Assembly: GCF_016617715.1 (NCBI RefSeq)
Contig: NZ_CP067226.1
Coordinates: 49,687-113,686, forward strand
DNA: 64,000 bases
Origin: Paracoccus sp. MC1862
Lineage (GTDB): Bacteria > Pseudomonadota > Alphaproteobacteria > Rhodobacterales > Rhodobacteraceae
Direction of reading: 5' to 3'
Both the position numbers and the translations under genes were made by a program. This document shows, in pieces, positions 1 to 9,787 of the stretch; the first letter of the stretch is position 1, and the number at the start of each line of letters is the position of its first letter. Below the pieces are notes generated by a model. The model was given only the letters and a program-made list of their open reading frames with translations. It ran no database searches and was not told the DNA's origin.

Positions 1-254
1 TTTGCCTTCAGCTCGTGAACGATGTCCTGGAGGTCCTTGAGGGAGCGTGCCAACCGGTCGATGCGGGTGATGACGAGCGTGTCGCCTGCTCGCAGGAACT
101 GCAGCAAGATGTCGAGCTCGGAGCGGCCTTCGCGGGAGGTGCCGGTTTTCTTCTCCGCCCGGATCACCTGGCAACCGGCTGCTCGCAGAGCGGACTCCTG
201 CAGCGAGAGGTTCTGGTCCGTCGTGGAGACACGGGCATACCCATAGGAGGTCAT
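1..254 (-). CDS. Serine resolvase/invertase, N-terminal part (cut by window edge)
   Basis: Site-specific recombinase of the serine resolvase family, which cuts and rejoins DNA at res sites using an N-terminal serine. The protein begins MTSYGYARVST, the standard start of the family, with the catalytic serine in ARVST, and continues through the SLQESALRAAGC and RIDRLARSLKDL segments of the catalytic domain. The ATG at 252-254 has a GGAGG-like stretch close by. About 84 residues are visible and the C-terminal DNA-binding part lies outside the window. It resembles the complete resolvase at 17375-17947 but is not identical. It is probably part of a Tn3-type transposon or a plasmid resolution system. 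Confidence 0.85.
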   Translation of the reverse strand, partial: MTSYGYARVSTTDQNLSLQESALRAAGCQVIRAEKKTGTSREGRSELDILLQFLRAGDTLVITRIDRLARSLKDLQDIVHELKA

Positions 255-626
255 GAAAAAGCCAGTCTGTACGATTTGAGTTCAGACCCACGCACATTGA
301 CGTCCGAAAATACTGAAAGCAATCCTAGTCGGACGCACAACGGTGTCCGAAGCAGATGGCCTTCTACGGTATACCCATTGCGCCTTTCTCCGCGACACGT
401 GCTTGACGCAACGTCGTGAAGAATTTCAGTAGCTTGCCGGCGCGGCCAAGGTTCTTCATCAACCCTCGATATACAGTCCAAGGCCTCCAAGCTGTTCGAA
501 CAACCGCCACAATCTGAGAAGCCGGCTTCCGGTGCCCCGAAGCTTGCAACCTCACGGATCACGGCTGCCGGAGGCACGAGCCCTGCCGACACGCCAGACT
601 TTCCCGCAGCGATCCACAGCGAAGCT
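255..626. other. Intergenic region, possible res site
   Basis: No convincing gene is seen. Several GTCCGAA/TCGGAC words lie between about 300 and 352, just upstream of the divergent resolvase start, as would be expected of a res site. I could not define the usual three dimer sites by eye. Confidence 0.25.
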
Positions 627-2867
627 GTGGCGCAGCCCTCGCTGGACGCTGAACGGTCAGAAGGCTCGGTGCGCGATGCGTCGCGGGCTCTCTGGCACGC
701 TGTCCGGCACAAAGGTGAGGTGACCGCTCGACACGCCTGGAGGTGGGTTGCCCATCGAGCACGGGTGCAGCTTGCAGCCACCGGATCCCATATTGCGATG
801 CGAGCGCGCACGCTGGCGGATCGCGGGTTCTCCGCAGCTGCATCGAGGCTCGCGGTCAATAGAAGGTCAGCGGTTTCCGCCTCATCCCTCCAAACGCGAT
901 GGCACCGCATGCGAACCGCGGGGGCGCGTGGCGTGCGGGTGATCCGTTTCGGCTGGCGGCTCACCCTCTGGTCGCTCGGTCTGCTCCTGGTCGGAGGGGG
1001 CGCCATGGCTTTCGCGATGTGGATGACCATGCGGGATCTGCCTCTGGCCGATGTCCTGCCGCCCTTGCCCGAGCCGACGATTGCCGTGCAGCTTGCGAAT
1101 GGGGAAACGCTGACTTCGCAGGGCGCCTATCGCGCCCCCTATGTCGCCCTGGACGAGATGCCCCCGCATCTGGGTGAGGCCGTGCTCGCCATCGAGGATC
1201 GGCGCTTCCTCGAGCATACCGGTGTCGATCTGCGCGCAATCGCACGCGCCCTGCTGCGCAACACCCGAGCAGGCGACGTCGTGCAGGGCGGCAGCACCAT
1301 CTCCCAGCAGCTGGTGAAGGTCCTTTATCTGAAGCCGGAGCGCACCTATGCGCGGAAGCTTCAGGAGGCCGTTCTGGCAGGGATGCTGGAGCGGCAACTG
1401 GGCAAGGAGCGCATCCTCGAGCTTTACCTCAATGCGGTCTACCTCGGTTCGGGCGCTCATGGGATGCCGGCAGCGGCCCATACCTATTTCGACAAGGACG
1501 TCGGCGAGCTGAGCCTGCCCGAGGCCGCCCTGCTTGCCGCATCGATCCAGCTGCCCTCGCAGGTGAACCCCCTTTCGAACCTGGCCGCGGCCCGGGAGCG
1601 GGCAACACTGGTCCTGAGGCTCATGGTGGAGCAGGGCCGCATCGACGCAGCTACGCGCGACCAGGCGGTGAAGGGTCTGGCGGCCCTTGAACCCAAACCG
1701 CTGCCCAGCCGTGCCGGCAGCTACTTTGCGGACTGGGTGCTCAAGGAACTGGAGACGCTCAAGGGACAATCCGGCGGGGGCCTGTCAGCCACGGCCAGCC
1801 TCAATCCGCGGCTCCAGGCCAGCGCCGAGCGGATCGTCCGTGAGGTCATGGCCGAACGCGGGGCGGCAGCGGGGGCCACACAAGCGGCCCTTGTAATCAT
1901 GACCCCGGACGGGCGGGTGCGCGCCATGGTCGGGGGGCTCGACTACAAGGCCAGCCAGTTCAACCGTGCCGCCGATGCGAAGCGTCAGCCAGGCTCTACC
2001 TTCAAGCTGTTCGTCTACATGGCGGCGCTGGCCATGGGTGCCCAGCCGGACACCCGGATCTCGGACGACCCCATCACCATCGGCGACTGGAAGCCCGAGA
2101 ACTTCGACCGAAGGAGCCATGGCACCGTCACGTTGCGCCAGGCCTTCGCCCATTCCTACAATCTCGCTACTGTCCGGCTGGCCCAGGAGGTCGGCATCGG
2201 GAAGGTGGCCGAAGTGGCACGAATGTTCGGGATCGAGGCCGAACTCCGGCCGACACCCTCGCTGGCACTGGGCACCTCGGAGGTGACCCTGCTCGACATG
2301 ACCGAAGCCTTCGCCGGATTGCTCCGGGGCCGTGTCCCGGTCCGGGCCACCGGCATCGAGACGCTGCGGCTGAGCGAAAGCAGCGATGCCCTGAGCATCA
2401 CCGCGATCAACGAGCGCGAGCAGATGAGCCTCAGCCGGACGCAGGGGTCCATGCTCGCGCTGTTGCGTGCGGCCGTCGAGGAGGGGACGGGACGTGCTGC
2501 CGCGATCGAGGGGCTCGATATCCTGGGCAAGACCGGAACGAGCCAGGACAGCCGCGATGCGTGGTTCATCGGCCTTGTGCGCGGGCGCGGACTCATCGTC
2601 GGCGTCTGGGTTGGAAATGACGACAACTCGCCCATGGACCGCGTCACCGGAGGCAGTCTTCCGGCAGAGATCTTCCGGCGGACCGTCACCGCAGCCCTGG
2701 AAGGTACACCTGCCCCGCAGGCCGCTCAGGTGCAGCGCACGGCACCAGACATGGCCGAACGCGCACAGTGCGATCTGCGCGCCTGTTCGGCGGCCTATCG
2801 GTCGTTTCGTGCGTCAGACTGTACCTTTCAGCCCTATTCCGGGCCGCGTCGGCTGTGCACGCGCTGA
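627..2867 (+). CDS. Class A penicillin-binding protein (PBP1a type)
   Basis: Bifunctional peptidoglycan synthase anchored in the inner membrane: a GT51 glycosyltransferase polymerises lipid II and a transpeptidase cross-links the strands. After a basic N-terminal region, a membrane segment is seen at about residues 112-135. The glycosyltransferase follows with the catalytic glutamate in EDRRF (E190) and the motif GGSTISQQLVK. The transpeptidase has SxxK in GSTFK (S457), SYN (S510) and KTGTS (K635). Length (746 aa) fits the family. The start is uncertain: the GTG at 627 is the first in frame, but the first 100 residues are low complexity and a later start is possible. It stands alone, an unusual cargo for a mobile element. 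Confidence 0.9.
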   Translation: MAQPSLDAERSEGSVRDASRALWHAVRHKGEVTARHAWRWVAHRARVQLAATGSHIAMRARTLADRGFSAAASRLAVNRRSAVSASSLQTRWHRMRTAGARGVRVIRFGWRLTLWSLGLLLVGGGAMAFAMWMTMRDLPLADVLPPLPEPTIAVQLANGETLTSQGAYRAPYVALDEMPPHLGEAVLAIEDRRFLEHTGVDLRAIARALLRNTRAGDVVQGGSTISQQLVKVLYLKPERTYARKLQEAVLAGMLERQLGKERILELYLNAVYLGSGAHGMPAAAHTYFDKDVGELSLPEAALLAASIQLPSQVNPLSNLAAARERATLVLRLMVEQGRIDAATRDQAVKGLAALEPKPLPSRAGSYFADWVLKELETLKGQSGGGLSATASLNPRLQASAERIVREVMAERGAAAGATQAALVIMTPDGRVRAMVGGLDYKASQFNRAADAKRQPGSTFKLFVYMAALAMGAQPDTRISDDPITIGDWKPENFDRRSHGTVTLRQAFAHSYNLATVRLAQEVGIGKVAEVARMFGIEAELRPTPSLALGTSEVTLLDMTEAFAGLLRGRVPVRATGIETLRLSESSDALSITAINEREQMSLSRTQGSMLALLRAAVEEGTGRAAAIEGLDILGKTGTSQDSRDAWFIGLVRGRGLIVGVWVGNDDNSPMDRVTGGSLPAEIFRRTVTAALEGTPAPQAAQVQRTAPDMAERAQCDLRACSAAYRSFRASDCTFQPYSGPRRLCTR

Positions 2868-3008
2868 TACCGGAAGCCCTGACCACGCTTGACCGCAGTC
2901 GGCCCGATCAATCAGGACTCCTGGCCAGATCGCAGGAAAGCGCGGGGCCCTGGACCTACTTTTCCGAGACCTTCGGCCTCCACGTTCAGACCGGTGCTGG
3001 CGTTGAGA

Positions 3009-3695
3009 TCAGCGCACGAGCACCGCGCCCCTGGGCACCTTCACATTGCAGGACGTGGGGGGCGGCTGGTGGCCCGGTGGGCGGTCCGGATACCAGATCC
3101 GGCAGGAGCCGGGGGGCGGGCGGTGCCCCTTCGGGACCTTCAGTCCGGCTCGCTTGCCCTCTTTGCGGTCACGATCCTTCGCGCGACCTTCGCGTTGGTT
3201 TCTCTCTTCCTGGCGAGCCCCGACGTTTCGATCCAGGACTTGAGAAACCCCCGCCGCACGCGCGATGGATTGCAACAGCTCGTAGCTCTTGGGATCAAGT
3301 TCCGCGATCATGCCAGCGGGCTCAGCAGGGCGCGCGCTCGAGGACCGCGACACGTCCGAAGGGCCGCCCCCATCGGGCAACTTGGCCCCCTGCCCCTCCG
3401 CGAGATGGCTGAGAACAGGTTCCTGCGGTTGCGCAGGGGACATCCTTGTTCCGGTATCCGGCTCGACGTCGACCGTCGTCACGGTGCCCGTAGGAGCCGG
3501 AAGCGGTGAAGGCTCCCCGCCGGCAACTTCGTCCTGCAATGGCGTTCCCGGCGGGCTGCAATCCATCAGTGCAGCCTCGAGGCTTCCCGCTTCCAGGGTG
3601 GTGCAGTCGGGCGATTGCCAGGATCGTGCGTCCTGAGCCTCGGCCCAGGCTGCAAAGGCGAGCGTGGCAGTCCCACAGAGTATGGCCAGGCGCAT
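3009..3695 (-). CDS. Secreted protein with proline-rich PPPGxCRIWYP C-terminus, function unknown
   Basis: From the ATG at 3695 a clear signal peptide is seen (MRLAILCGTATLAFAAWAEA), so the product is probably periplasmic or secreted. The middle is low complexity and acidic, followed by a strongly charged stretch (about residues 160-185). The C-terminus carries the motif RPPPGSCRIWYPDRPPGHQPPP in pieces, which I have seen in many proteobacterial envelope proteins of unknown role. An upstream in-frame ATG at 3728 would place 11 residues before the signal peptide and is less likely. It converges on the penicillin-binding protein gene. No function is assigned. Confidence 0.6.
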   Translation of the reverse strand: MRLAILCGTATLAFAAWAEAQDARSWQSPDCTTLEAGSLEAALMDCSPPGTPLQDEVAGGEPSPLPAPTGTVTTVDVEPDTGTRMSPAQPQEPVLSHLAEGQGAKLPDGGGPSDVSRSSSARPAEPAGMIAELDPKSYELLQSIARAAGVSQVLDRNVGARQEERNQREGRAKDRDRKEGKRAGLKVPKGHRPPPGSCRIWYPDRPPGHQPPPTSCNVKVPRGAVLVR

Positions 3696-3970
3696 GAAGC
3701 GGTCTCCGGGAAAGCTCAGAACGAACACGACCTTGGAGCAGCAGTTCCCGAATAGCTGCGTGGGTCACGACCCTTTGAGGCCGAACCCATGCGGGGCAAT
3801 TATCTTGGACGTTAATGGGATCTTCCGGCCATCTCCTCACCCGGGTCCTATCAGTCGAAAGGCTGGTTCAGAGTCTGGACACCAGCAAGCTGCACTGTCC
3901 GGCTGGGGGCTGTAAGCGATCTAGCTGACGGCGGGCATCGGCGTGATGGCTACGTTGGCGCTTTTCCTGC

Positions 3971-5227
3971 TCAGGCGGAGTCGAGTCTGCGGGCAGCCAA
4001 CCAGCTGCACAGCGCCATTGCCCCTGCAGTGGCGAGGCAGAGCGGCAGCCCGCCCAGCTGGAAGCTGACGCCCGACAGAAGCGTCCCGATCAGCCGCCCC
4101 GCGGCATTCGCCATGTAGTAGAAGCCGACGTCCCGGGTGATCCGCTCGGCCGCCCCGAAGGCGAGGATCAGGTAGGAATGGACCGAGGAGTTCACCGCGA
4201 AGACGAAGCCGAAGAGCAGCAGGCCGAGGACCAGCGTGACCGTTAGCCAGGGCGCCGGGCCGCCCGCAACCAGTGCCACCGCCGCCAGGGCAAAGGGGAT
4301 CGGCACCAGCAGGCCTGACCAGCGGATTGCCTTGGCCGTGGTCGCGGCCTCGGACTGGCGCTTGCCCCCGAGAATGCGCGGGGCCGCGGCCTGCACCGCG
4401 CCATAAAGGATGATCCAGAGCGCCATGAAGCCGCCGACGAGGAAGAAGGCTGCGCGCCGGCCCTCGGGCGTGCCGTCCGACAGAACGGCCTGGAAATAGA
4501 CCGGAATGCCGACCACGAACCACACGTCGCGAGCGCCGAACAGGAACATCCGGGCCAGCGAGAGCCGGTTCACGCGGGGGTCTTTCGATCGCCAGCCGCT
4601 CCAGGCCTCGGAGGATTTCATCCGGCCCGGCAGGCCGGGCGGCAGGAACAGGACCACCGCGATCAGGATCAGGGTCAATCCCGCTGCCATGCCCCAGACC
4701 GCGGCCTGGAACCCGGCCAGTGCCAGTAGCGCGGCGCCGAGAAAGAAGCCCAGCCCCTTCACGGCGTTCTTCGAGCCGGTCAGCGCCGCGACCCAGCGGA
4801 AGAGGCCGCCGTCTTCTGCCGGGGCGAGCAGCTTGACGGCCGATTTCGAAGACATCTTGGCCAGATCCTTGGCCACCCCCGACACCCCCTGCACCGCCAT
4901 CACGAAGGCGACCGAGGCGGGGATGCTCCAGGCCGGATCAAGCTGGCCCAGTGCCACCAGCGCCCCGACCTGCAGCACAAGTCCGCCATAAAGGGTGGCG
5001 GCCAGCCCGAACCGGGCCGCCAACCATCCGGCCCCGAGATTGGTGACGATCCCCGCCACCTCGTAGAGCAGGAACAGCCAGGCCAGTTGCACCGGCGTGA
5101 AGCCAAGCGTGTTGAAATGCAGCAGCACCAGCATCCTGAGCGCGCCGTCCGACAGCATGAACGCCCAGTAGGCGGCGGTCACCGCGGCATAGGCACGCAG
5201 CGGGTTGGCGGCGGCAAGGGTGTTCAC
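3971..5227 (-). CDS. arsJ: ArsJ, MFS exporter of 1-arseno-3-phosphoglycerate
   Basis: Major-facilitator membrane protein of about 418 residues with roughly 12 hydrophobic segments. Its neighbour is a GAPDH gene whose stop overlaps this start by four bases (GTGA), which fixes the start as the GTG at 5227. In the known gapdh-arsJ pathway, GAPDH converts arsenate and glyceraldehyde-3-phosphate to an unstable arsenoester, and ArsJ exports it, so the pair gives arsenate resistance. The sequence opening ([20 protein letters not shown]) fits the ArsJ family. It is the last gene of the operon arsR-arsC, gap, arsJ. Confidence 0.88.
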   Translation of the reverse strand: MNTLAAANPLRAYAAVTAAYWAFMLSDGALRMLVLLHFNTLGFTPVQLAWLFLLYEVAGIVTNLGAGWLAARFGLAATLYGGLVLQVGALVALGQLDPAWSIPASVAFVMAVQGVSGVAKDLAKMSSKSAVKLLAPAEDGGLFRWVAALTGSKNAVKGLGFFLGAALLALAGFQAAVWGMAAGLTLILIAVVLFLPPGLPGRMKSSEAWSGWRSKDPRVNRLSLARMFLFGARDVWFVVGIPVYFQAVLSDGTPEGRRAAFFLVGGFMALWIILYGAVQAAAPRILGGKRQSEAATTAKAIRWSGLLVPIPFALAAVALVAGGPAPWLTVTLVLGLLLFGFVFAVNSSVHSYLILAFGAAERITRDVGFYYMANAAGRLIGTLLSGVSFQLGGLPLCLATAGAMALCSWLAARRLDSA

Positions 5228-6246
5228 AATGTGGCCTTCACGCTCTGCGCGACCATGCGCGCGATGTCGCCAAGACGGCAGGCGTAACCCCATTCGTTGT
5301 CATACCAGGCGTAGATCTTCACCTGGGTGCCGTTCACCACCATGGTCGAGGGGCCGTCCACGATCGCCGAGCGGGGATCGTTGGTGAAGTCCGACGAGAC
5401 CAGCGGCCGCGCCTCATAGCCGAGGATGCCCTTCAGCGGGCCCTCGGCGGCGGCCCGGAACAGGGCATTGACCTCCTCGGCCGTGGTCGGACGCTCGACC
5501 TCGAAGACGCAGTCGGTCAGCGAGGCGTTGAGCAGCGGCACCCGCACGGCGTGGCCATTCAGCCTGCCTTTGAGTTCCGGATAGATCAGCGTGATCGCCG
5601 TGGCGCTGCCCGTCGTGGTCGGGATCAGGTTCAGCAGCGCCGAGCGGGCCCGGCGCATGTCCCTGGCCGGGCGATCCACGATTGTCTGGGTGTTCGTCAC
5701 GTCATGGATGGTGGTGATCGAGCCGTGGCGGATGCCGATGGCCTCGTGGATCACCTTGACCACCGGGGCGAGGCAGTTCGTCGTGCAGGAGGCCGCGGTG
5801 ATGAGGTCATGCACGGCCGGATCGTAGAGGTCATGGTTCACCCCATAGACGAGGTTCAGCGCGCCGCCATCCTTGACGGGGGCACTGACCACGACCTTCT
5901 TCACCCCGGCCGCGTAGTAGGGCGCGACCCTGGCCGCGGTCTTGAAGACCCCAGTGCAGTCGATCACCAAATCGACGCCCAGGTCCCCCAGCGGCAGGGC
6001 CTCGATGGTCTTCTCATGGGTCAGGCGAATGTGGGTCCCGTTGAGCACCAGGGCGTCGTTCTCATGGGAAACAGGGGTGCGCCAGCGGCCATGAACGCTG
6101 TCGAACTCCATTAGTAGGGCGTGCTGTTCGGCGTCGCCGGCGGGGTCGTTCAGCAGTACGATCTCGCCACCTGCGCCACTGTCGATCAGGTCCCGCAGGA
6201 CGAGCTTTCCGATCCGGCCCAAGCCGTTCAGGGCAATCCGGGTCAT
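5224..6246 (-). CDS. Glyceraldehyde-3-phosphate dehydrogenase, ars-operon type
   Basis: Type I GAPDH of 340 residues. The NAD-binding Rossmann motif NGLGRIG is at the N-terminus, the catalytic cysteine lies in ASCTTNC near residue 153, and the C-terminus has the usual [11 protein letters not shown]. In this operon it most likely uses arsenate in place of phosphate and makes 1-arseno-3-phosphoglycerate, which ArsJ then exports. It starts five bases after the arsR-arsC stop and overlaps arsJ by four, so the three are translationally coupled. A purely glycolytic role is unlikely in this setting. Confidence 0.92.
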   Translation of the reverse strand: MTRIALNGLGRIGKLVLRDLIDSGAGGEIVLLNDPAGDAEQHALLMEFDSVHGRWRTPVSHENDALVLNGTHIRLTHEKTIEALPLGDLGVDLVIDCTGVFKTAARVAPYYAAGVKKVVVSAPVKDGGALNLVYGVNHDLYDPAVHDLITAASCTTNCLAPVVKVIHEAIGIRHGSITTIHDVTNTQTIVDRPARDMRRARSALLNLIPTTTGSATAITLIYPELKGRLNGHAVRVPLLNASLTDCVFEVERPTTAEEVNALFRAAAEGPLKGILGYEARPLVSSDFTNDPRSAIVDGPSTMVVNGTQVKIYAWYDNEWGYACRLGDIARMVAQSVKATL

Positions 6247-6250
6247 CCGC

Positions 6251-7099
6251 TCAACCCTCCACGTGGTTCAGGGTGTCCGAGCCGATCTGATCCACACGCG
6301 TCTGCAGTGCGAGCCGGTCCAGCGAGGCGATGGGCAGTTCCACGAAAGCCTCGATCCGGCGGCACAGCGCGCCATAGGTCCGGGAAAAGGCAAGCGCCTT
6401 CTCGGCATTCGTGCCGGTCGCCTTCACCGGATCAGGCAGGCCCCAGTGACCGGTGATCGGCTGCCCCGGCCAAGGCGGGCATTCCTCGGCCGCCGCGGTG
6501 TCGCAAACGGTGAAGACGAAATCCATCACCGGAGCGCCGGGCTCCTGAAACTCGGAAATATGCTTTGATCGCAGCCGCGAGATGTCGTGACCGTTGCGGG
6601 TCAGCACCTCCAAGGCGAAGGGATTGAGCTGGCTTCCCGGCCGCGTTCCGGCCGAACAGGCGTTAAACCTGCTCTTGCCGAGATCGCGCAAGAGCGCCTC
6701 GGCAAAGATCGAGCGGGCGGAGTTGCCCGAACAGATGAACAACACGTTGTAGCCGGTATCGCGCATGGGCGGGGTCTCCTTGCGGGCAGGAAGAAGCGGC
6801 GGCATGAGGTCCGGCCGGGCGCGCCCCACGTGGAGGGCCAGGTAGCCGATCAGCCCCTCGGTCGCGTCGAGATCCACATAATAGAACAGCGATCGTCCTT
6901 GCCGCTCGACCTGCACCAGCCCCGAGGCCACAAGGTCAGAGAGATGGTGAGAGAGCGTGTTCGGCTTCAGCTTCAGTGCCTGCGCGATCTCGGTCGGACG
7001 CACGCCGCGCGGGGCGAAGCGCATCAGCAGCCGAAAGACGGCTAGGCGCCCGGGATGGCCGAGGGTAGAAAAGGCGAGCGTGGCGCGATTAGATTCCAT
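6251..7099 (-). CDS. ArsR-ArsC fusion: ArsR-type repressor joined to LMW-phosphatase-like arsenate reductase
   Basis: Two domains in 282 residues. Residues 1-100 form an ArsR/SmtB winged helix ([20 protein letters not shown] is the recognition helix region). From about residue 110 a low-molecular-weight protein tyrosine phosphatase fold begins, with the CX5R loop in [10 protein letters not shown], as in thioredoxin-coupled ArsC. I do not see the ELCVCD-type metalloid site of classic ArsR, so sensing may use other cysteines or the reductase domain. It heads the arsenic operon and its ATG directly abuts a palindromic operator (7101-7118), suggesting autoregulation. Confidence 0.88.
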   Translation of the reverse strand: MESNRATLAFSTLGHPGRLAVFRLLMRFAPRGVRPTEIAQALKLKPNTLSHHLSDLVASGLVQVERQGRSLFYYVDLDATEGLIGYLALHVGRARPDLMPPLLPARKETPPMRDTGYNVLFICSGNSARSIFAEALLRDLGKSRFNACSAGTRPGSQLNPFALEVLTRNGHDISRLRSKHISEFQEPGAPVMDFVFTVCDTAAAEECPPWPGQPITGHWGLPDPVKATGTNAEKALAFSRTYGALCRRIEAFVELPIASLDRLALQTRVDQIGSDTLNHVEG

Positions 7100-7100
7100 T

Positions 7101-7118
7101 ATTCCTATATCTAGGAAT
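7101..7118 (-). promoter_or_regulatory. Probable ArsR operator
   Basis: Perfect palindrome with arms ATTCCTA and TAGGAAT around a 4-base spacer, one base upstream of the arsR-arsC start codon. ArsR proteins bind such inverted repeats, so repressor bound here would block transcription or early elongation of the operon. The IS21 end lies only about 48 bases further upstream, so promoter elements may be partly supplied by or lost to the IS. Confidence 0.65.
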
Positions 7119-7276
7119 CATAATTCTCTGTCCAGTGTTTTCCTGTTATTCGTTGGCGATAATCCTGTTGATTTCCACCCGGAACTGACCCGGGTAGGGG
7201 CGTAATTTCCACTGAGAACTGACCCATGTGAACCTTCCCCAAAGCGGAGCGCGGCGGGGGTAATGGAGTGATCCAC

Positions 7277-8817
7277 ATGGGACTTTTGAACATCATCCGA
7301 CGCATGGCGTTGCGGGAGAAGCTGCCGATCCGGGAGATCGCACGGCGGACCGGCCTGTCGCGCAACACCATCAGGAAGTATCTGAGCGCTGGGACCATCG
7401 AGCCGAGGTTCGCGACGCCTGATCGGCCGAGCAAGCTCGATCCGTTTTCCGAGAAGCTGGCGGCGTGGCTGAAGACGGAAGCCGGCAAGTCACGCAAGCA
7501 GCGCCGGACGCTGAAGCAACTCCATGCCGACCTCGTGGCGCTCGGCTTCACCGGCTCCTACGGCCGGGTCGCGGCCTTGTCGCGGCCTTCGCCCGGCAAT
7601 GGCGGATGGACCGGCAGCGCGAGCAGCAGACGACGGGCCGCGGCACCTTCGTCCCCTTGGTCTTTCGTCCGGGCGAGGCGTTCCAGTTCGATTGGAGCGA
7701 GGACTACGCGGTTCTGGGCGGGGAGCGCACGAAGCTTCAGGTCGCCCACATCAAGCTGGCACACAGCCGGGCCTTCCTGGTTCGGGCCTATCTGCTGCAA
7801 ACCCACGAGATGCTGTTCGATGCCCATTGGCACGGGTTCCGCGTCTTTGGCGGCGTGCCGGGTCGCGGCATCTACGATAACATGAAGACAGCGGTTGACC
7901 GCGTTGGCCGCGGCAAGGAACGGCAGGTCAACATCCGCTTCCTCGCCATGACCAACCACTATGTCTTCGAGCCGGAGTTCTGCAATCCTGCCGCGGGATG
8001 GGAGAAGGGACAGGTCGAGAAGAACGTTCAGGATGCCCGGCCTCGTTTGTGGCAGCCGATGCCGAACTTTCCTGACCTGGCGGCGCTGAACGCCTGGCTG
8101 GAACGGCGCTGCCTGGAGTTGTGGCGCGAGATCCCGCACGGGGTTCTGCCCGGAACCGTCGCCGACGCCTGGGCCGAAGAACAGGCCGCGCTGATGCCGC
8201 TGCCGCCTGCCTTCGACGGCTTCGTCGAGCGGAGCAAGCGTGTCTCACCCACCTGCCTGATCAGCTTCGAGCGCAACCGCTACAGCGTGCCGGCGTCCTT
8301 TGCCAACCGTCCTGTCAGCCTCAGGGTCTACCCGGATCGGCTGGTGGTTGCCGCCGAGGGACAGATCCTGTGCGAACATGGGCGGGTGATCCAGCGGTCC
8401 CATCACCTGCCGCCTCGCACGATCTATGACTGGCGGCATTATCTGGCCGTCATCCAGCGCAAGCCGGGTGCCCTCAGGAACGGTGCGCCCTTCGCGGAAC
8501 TGCCCGCGGCCTTCCGACAGTTGCAGGACCAGATGCTGCGACGACCCGGTGGCGATCGCGAGATGGTCGATATCCTGGCGCTGGTCCTGCAGCATGATGA
8601 ACAGGCTGTGCTGGTTGCTGTGGAAATGGCCCTGGCCGAAGGCGTCGCGACCAAGACCCATGTGTTGAATCTCCTGCACAGGCTGATCGATGGCAAGACG
8701 ACCGGCGGCCCGAACATCGACACACCGGAGGCGCTGATCCTGCGCCATGAGCCGAAGGCCAATGTCGAACGCTATGACGACCTGCGGGCGCAGATCGGAG
8801 ACCGCCATGCGTCATGA
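7277..8817 (+). pseudogene. istA: IS21 transposase IstA, frameshifted by an 11-bp tandem duplication
   Basis: DDE transposase of IS21. The N-terminal helix-turn-helix is clear (IREIARRTGLSRNTIRKYL) and the reading frame runs to about 7578. There an 11-base unit, GTCGCGGCCTT, is present twice in tandem (7568-7578 and 7579-7589), shifting the frame. Removing one copy joins SYGRVAA to FARQWRMDRQ, exactly as the family requires. The remainder, from about 7590 to 8817, encodes the intact catalytic core (FQFDWSEDYAVLGG holds the first aspartate) and C-terminal domain. The ATG at 7277 has GGAG about nine bases upstream. A full transposase cannot be made without frameshifting. Confidence 0.85.
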
Positions 8818-9601
8818 TCCCGCCAGCGGCGCCATCGTCATCATGCTCCGCAGCCTGAAGATGCACGGCATGGCCCAGGCCGTCACCGACCTGATCGAAC
8901 AGGGGGCGCCGGCATTCGAGACAGCCGTGCCGATCCTGTCCCAGCTGCTGAAGGCCGAACTGGCGGAACGCGAAGTGCGCTCCATTGCCTATCACATGAA
9001 GGCCGCGCGCTTCCCGGCCTACAAGGATCTCTCGGGCTTCGACTTCGCTGCCAGCGAGATCAACGAGGTCACGGTGCGCCAGCTCCACCGCTGCGAGTTC
9101 ATCGACGGCGCGCAGAATGTCGTGCTGATCGGCGGGCCGGGCACCGGCAAGACCCATGTCGCAACCGCCCTGGGCATCCAGGCCATCGAACACCACCGCC
9201 GGAAGGTCCGCTTCTTCTCCACCATCGAACTCGTCAATGCCCTCGAGCAGGAGAAAACCAAGGGCAAGGCGGGCCAGATCGCGGAGGGATTGACCCGGCT
9301 CGATCTCGTGATCCTGGACGAACTGGGCTACTTGCCGTTCAGCGCTTCAGGCGGTGCGCTGCTCTTCCACCTTCTGAGCAAGCTCTATGAGCGCACCAGC
9401 GTTGTCATCACCACCAACCTGAGCTTCAGCGAATGGGCCACCGTCTTCGGCGATGCCAAAATGACCACCGCGCTGCTCGATCGCCTCACCCACCGCTGCC
9501 ACATCCTGGAGACCGGAAACGACAGCTTCCGCTTCAAGGCAAGCTCAGCCGCAGCAGCCAGGAAAACCAAGGAGGCCGGCCATGCCTTGACCCAAGCCTA
9601 A
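8807..9601 (+). CDS. istB: IS21 ATPase IstB
   Basis: AAA+ ATPase helper of IS21 transposition that remodels target DNA and activates IstA. Walker A is GGPGTGKTH near residue 108 and Walker B is LVILDELGY. Length, 264 residues, is standard. The ATG at 8807 overlaps the end of istA by 11 bases, the usual coupling in this family. The gene looks intact although its partner is frameshifted. Confidence 0.92.
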   Translation: MRHDPASGAIVIMLRSLKMHGMAQAVTDLIEQGAPAFETAVPILSQLLKAELAEREVRSIAYHMKAARFPAYKDLSGFDFAASEINEVTVRQLHRCEFIDGAQNVVLIGGPGTGKTHVATALGIQAIEHHRRKVRFFSTIELVNALEQEKTKGKAGQIAEGLTRLDLVILDELGYLPFSASGGALLFHLLSKLYERTSVVITTNLSFSEWATVFGDAKMTTALLDRLTHRCHILETGNDSFRFKASSAAAARKTKEAGHALTQA

Positions 9602-9787
9602 CCCACGAAACATAACCTGAGGGTGGGTCAGTTCTCGATGGAAAACCCGGGTCAGTTCCGAGTGGAAATCAACATCTCAGCGACAAAGAAGGTCCGCATC
9701 ACCCGGCGTCCAGCGCGTCGAGGCACCGACGCGCCCTGTCTGTCTGAGCGGAAAGGAAGGGCGGCCGGTGCCGCCCCCCAAAGAGCC

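Larger units (their letters stand above)
7166..9674 (+). mobile_element. IS21-family insertion sequence, about 2.5 kb
   Basis: Carries istA and istB in the IS21 order. Ends are inverted repeats beginning TGTTGATTTCCAC, with a CGGAACTGACCCGGG block next to it. A second, inner repeat (TTTCCA...GAGAACTGACCCA) occurs at both ends, matching the multiple terminal repeats of IS21. I see no flanking target duplication, so the element may have lost one flank by recombination. The istA frame is broken (see that entry), so the copy may be inactive. Confidence 0.85.

Noticed and set aside
7150..9690. Target-site duplication of the IS21 element
   Set aside because: The bases next to the two ends (ATAATCC and TCTCAGC) do not match, so no duplication can be claimed.
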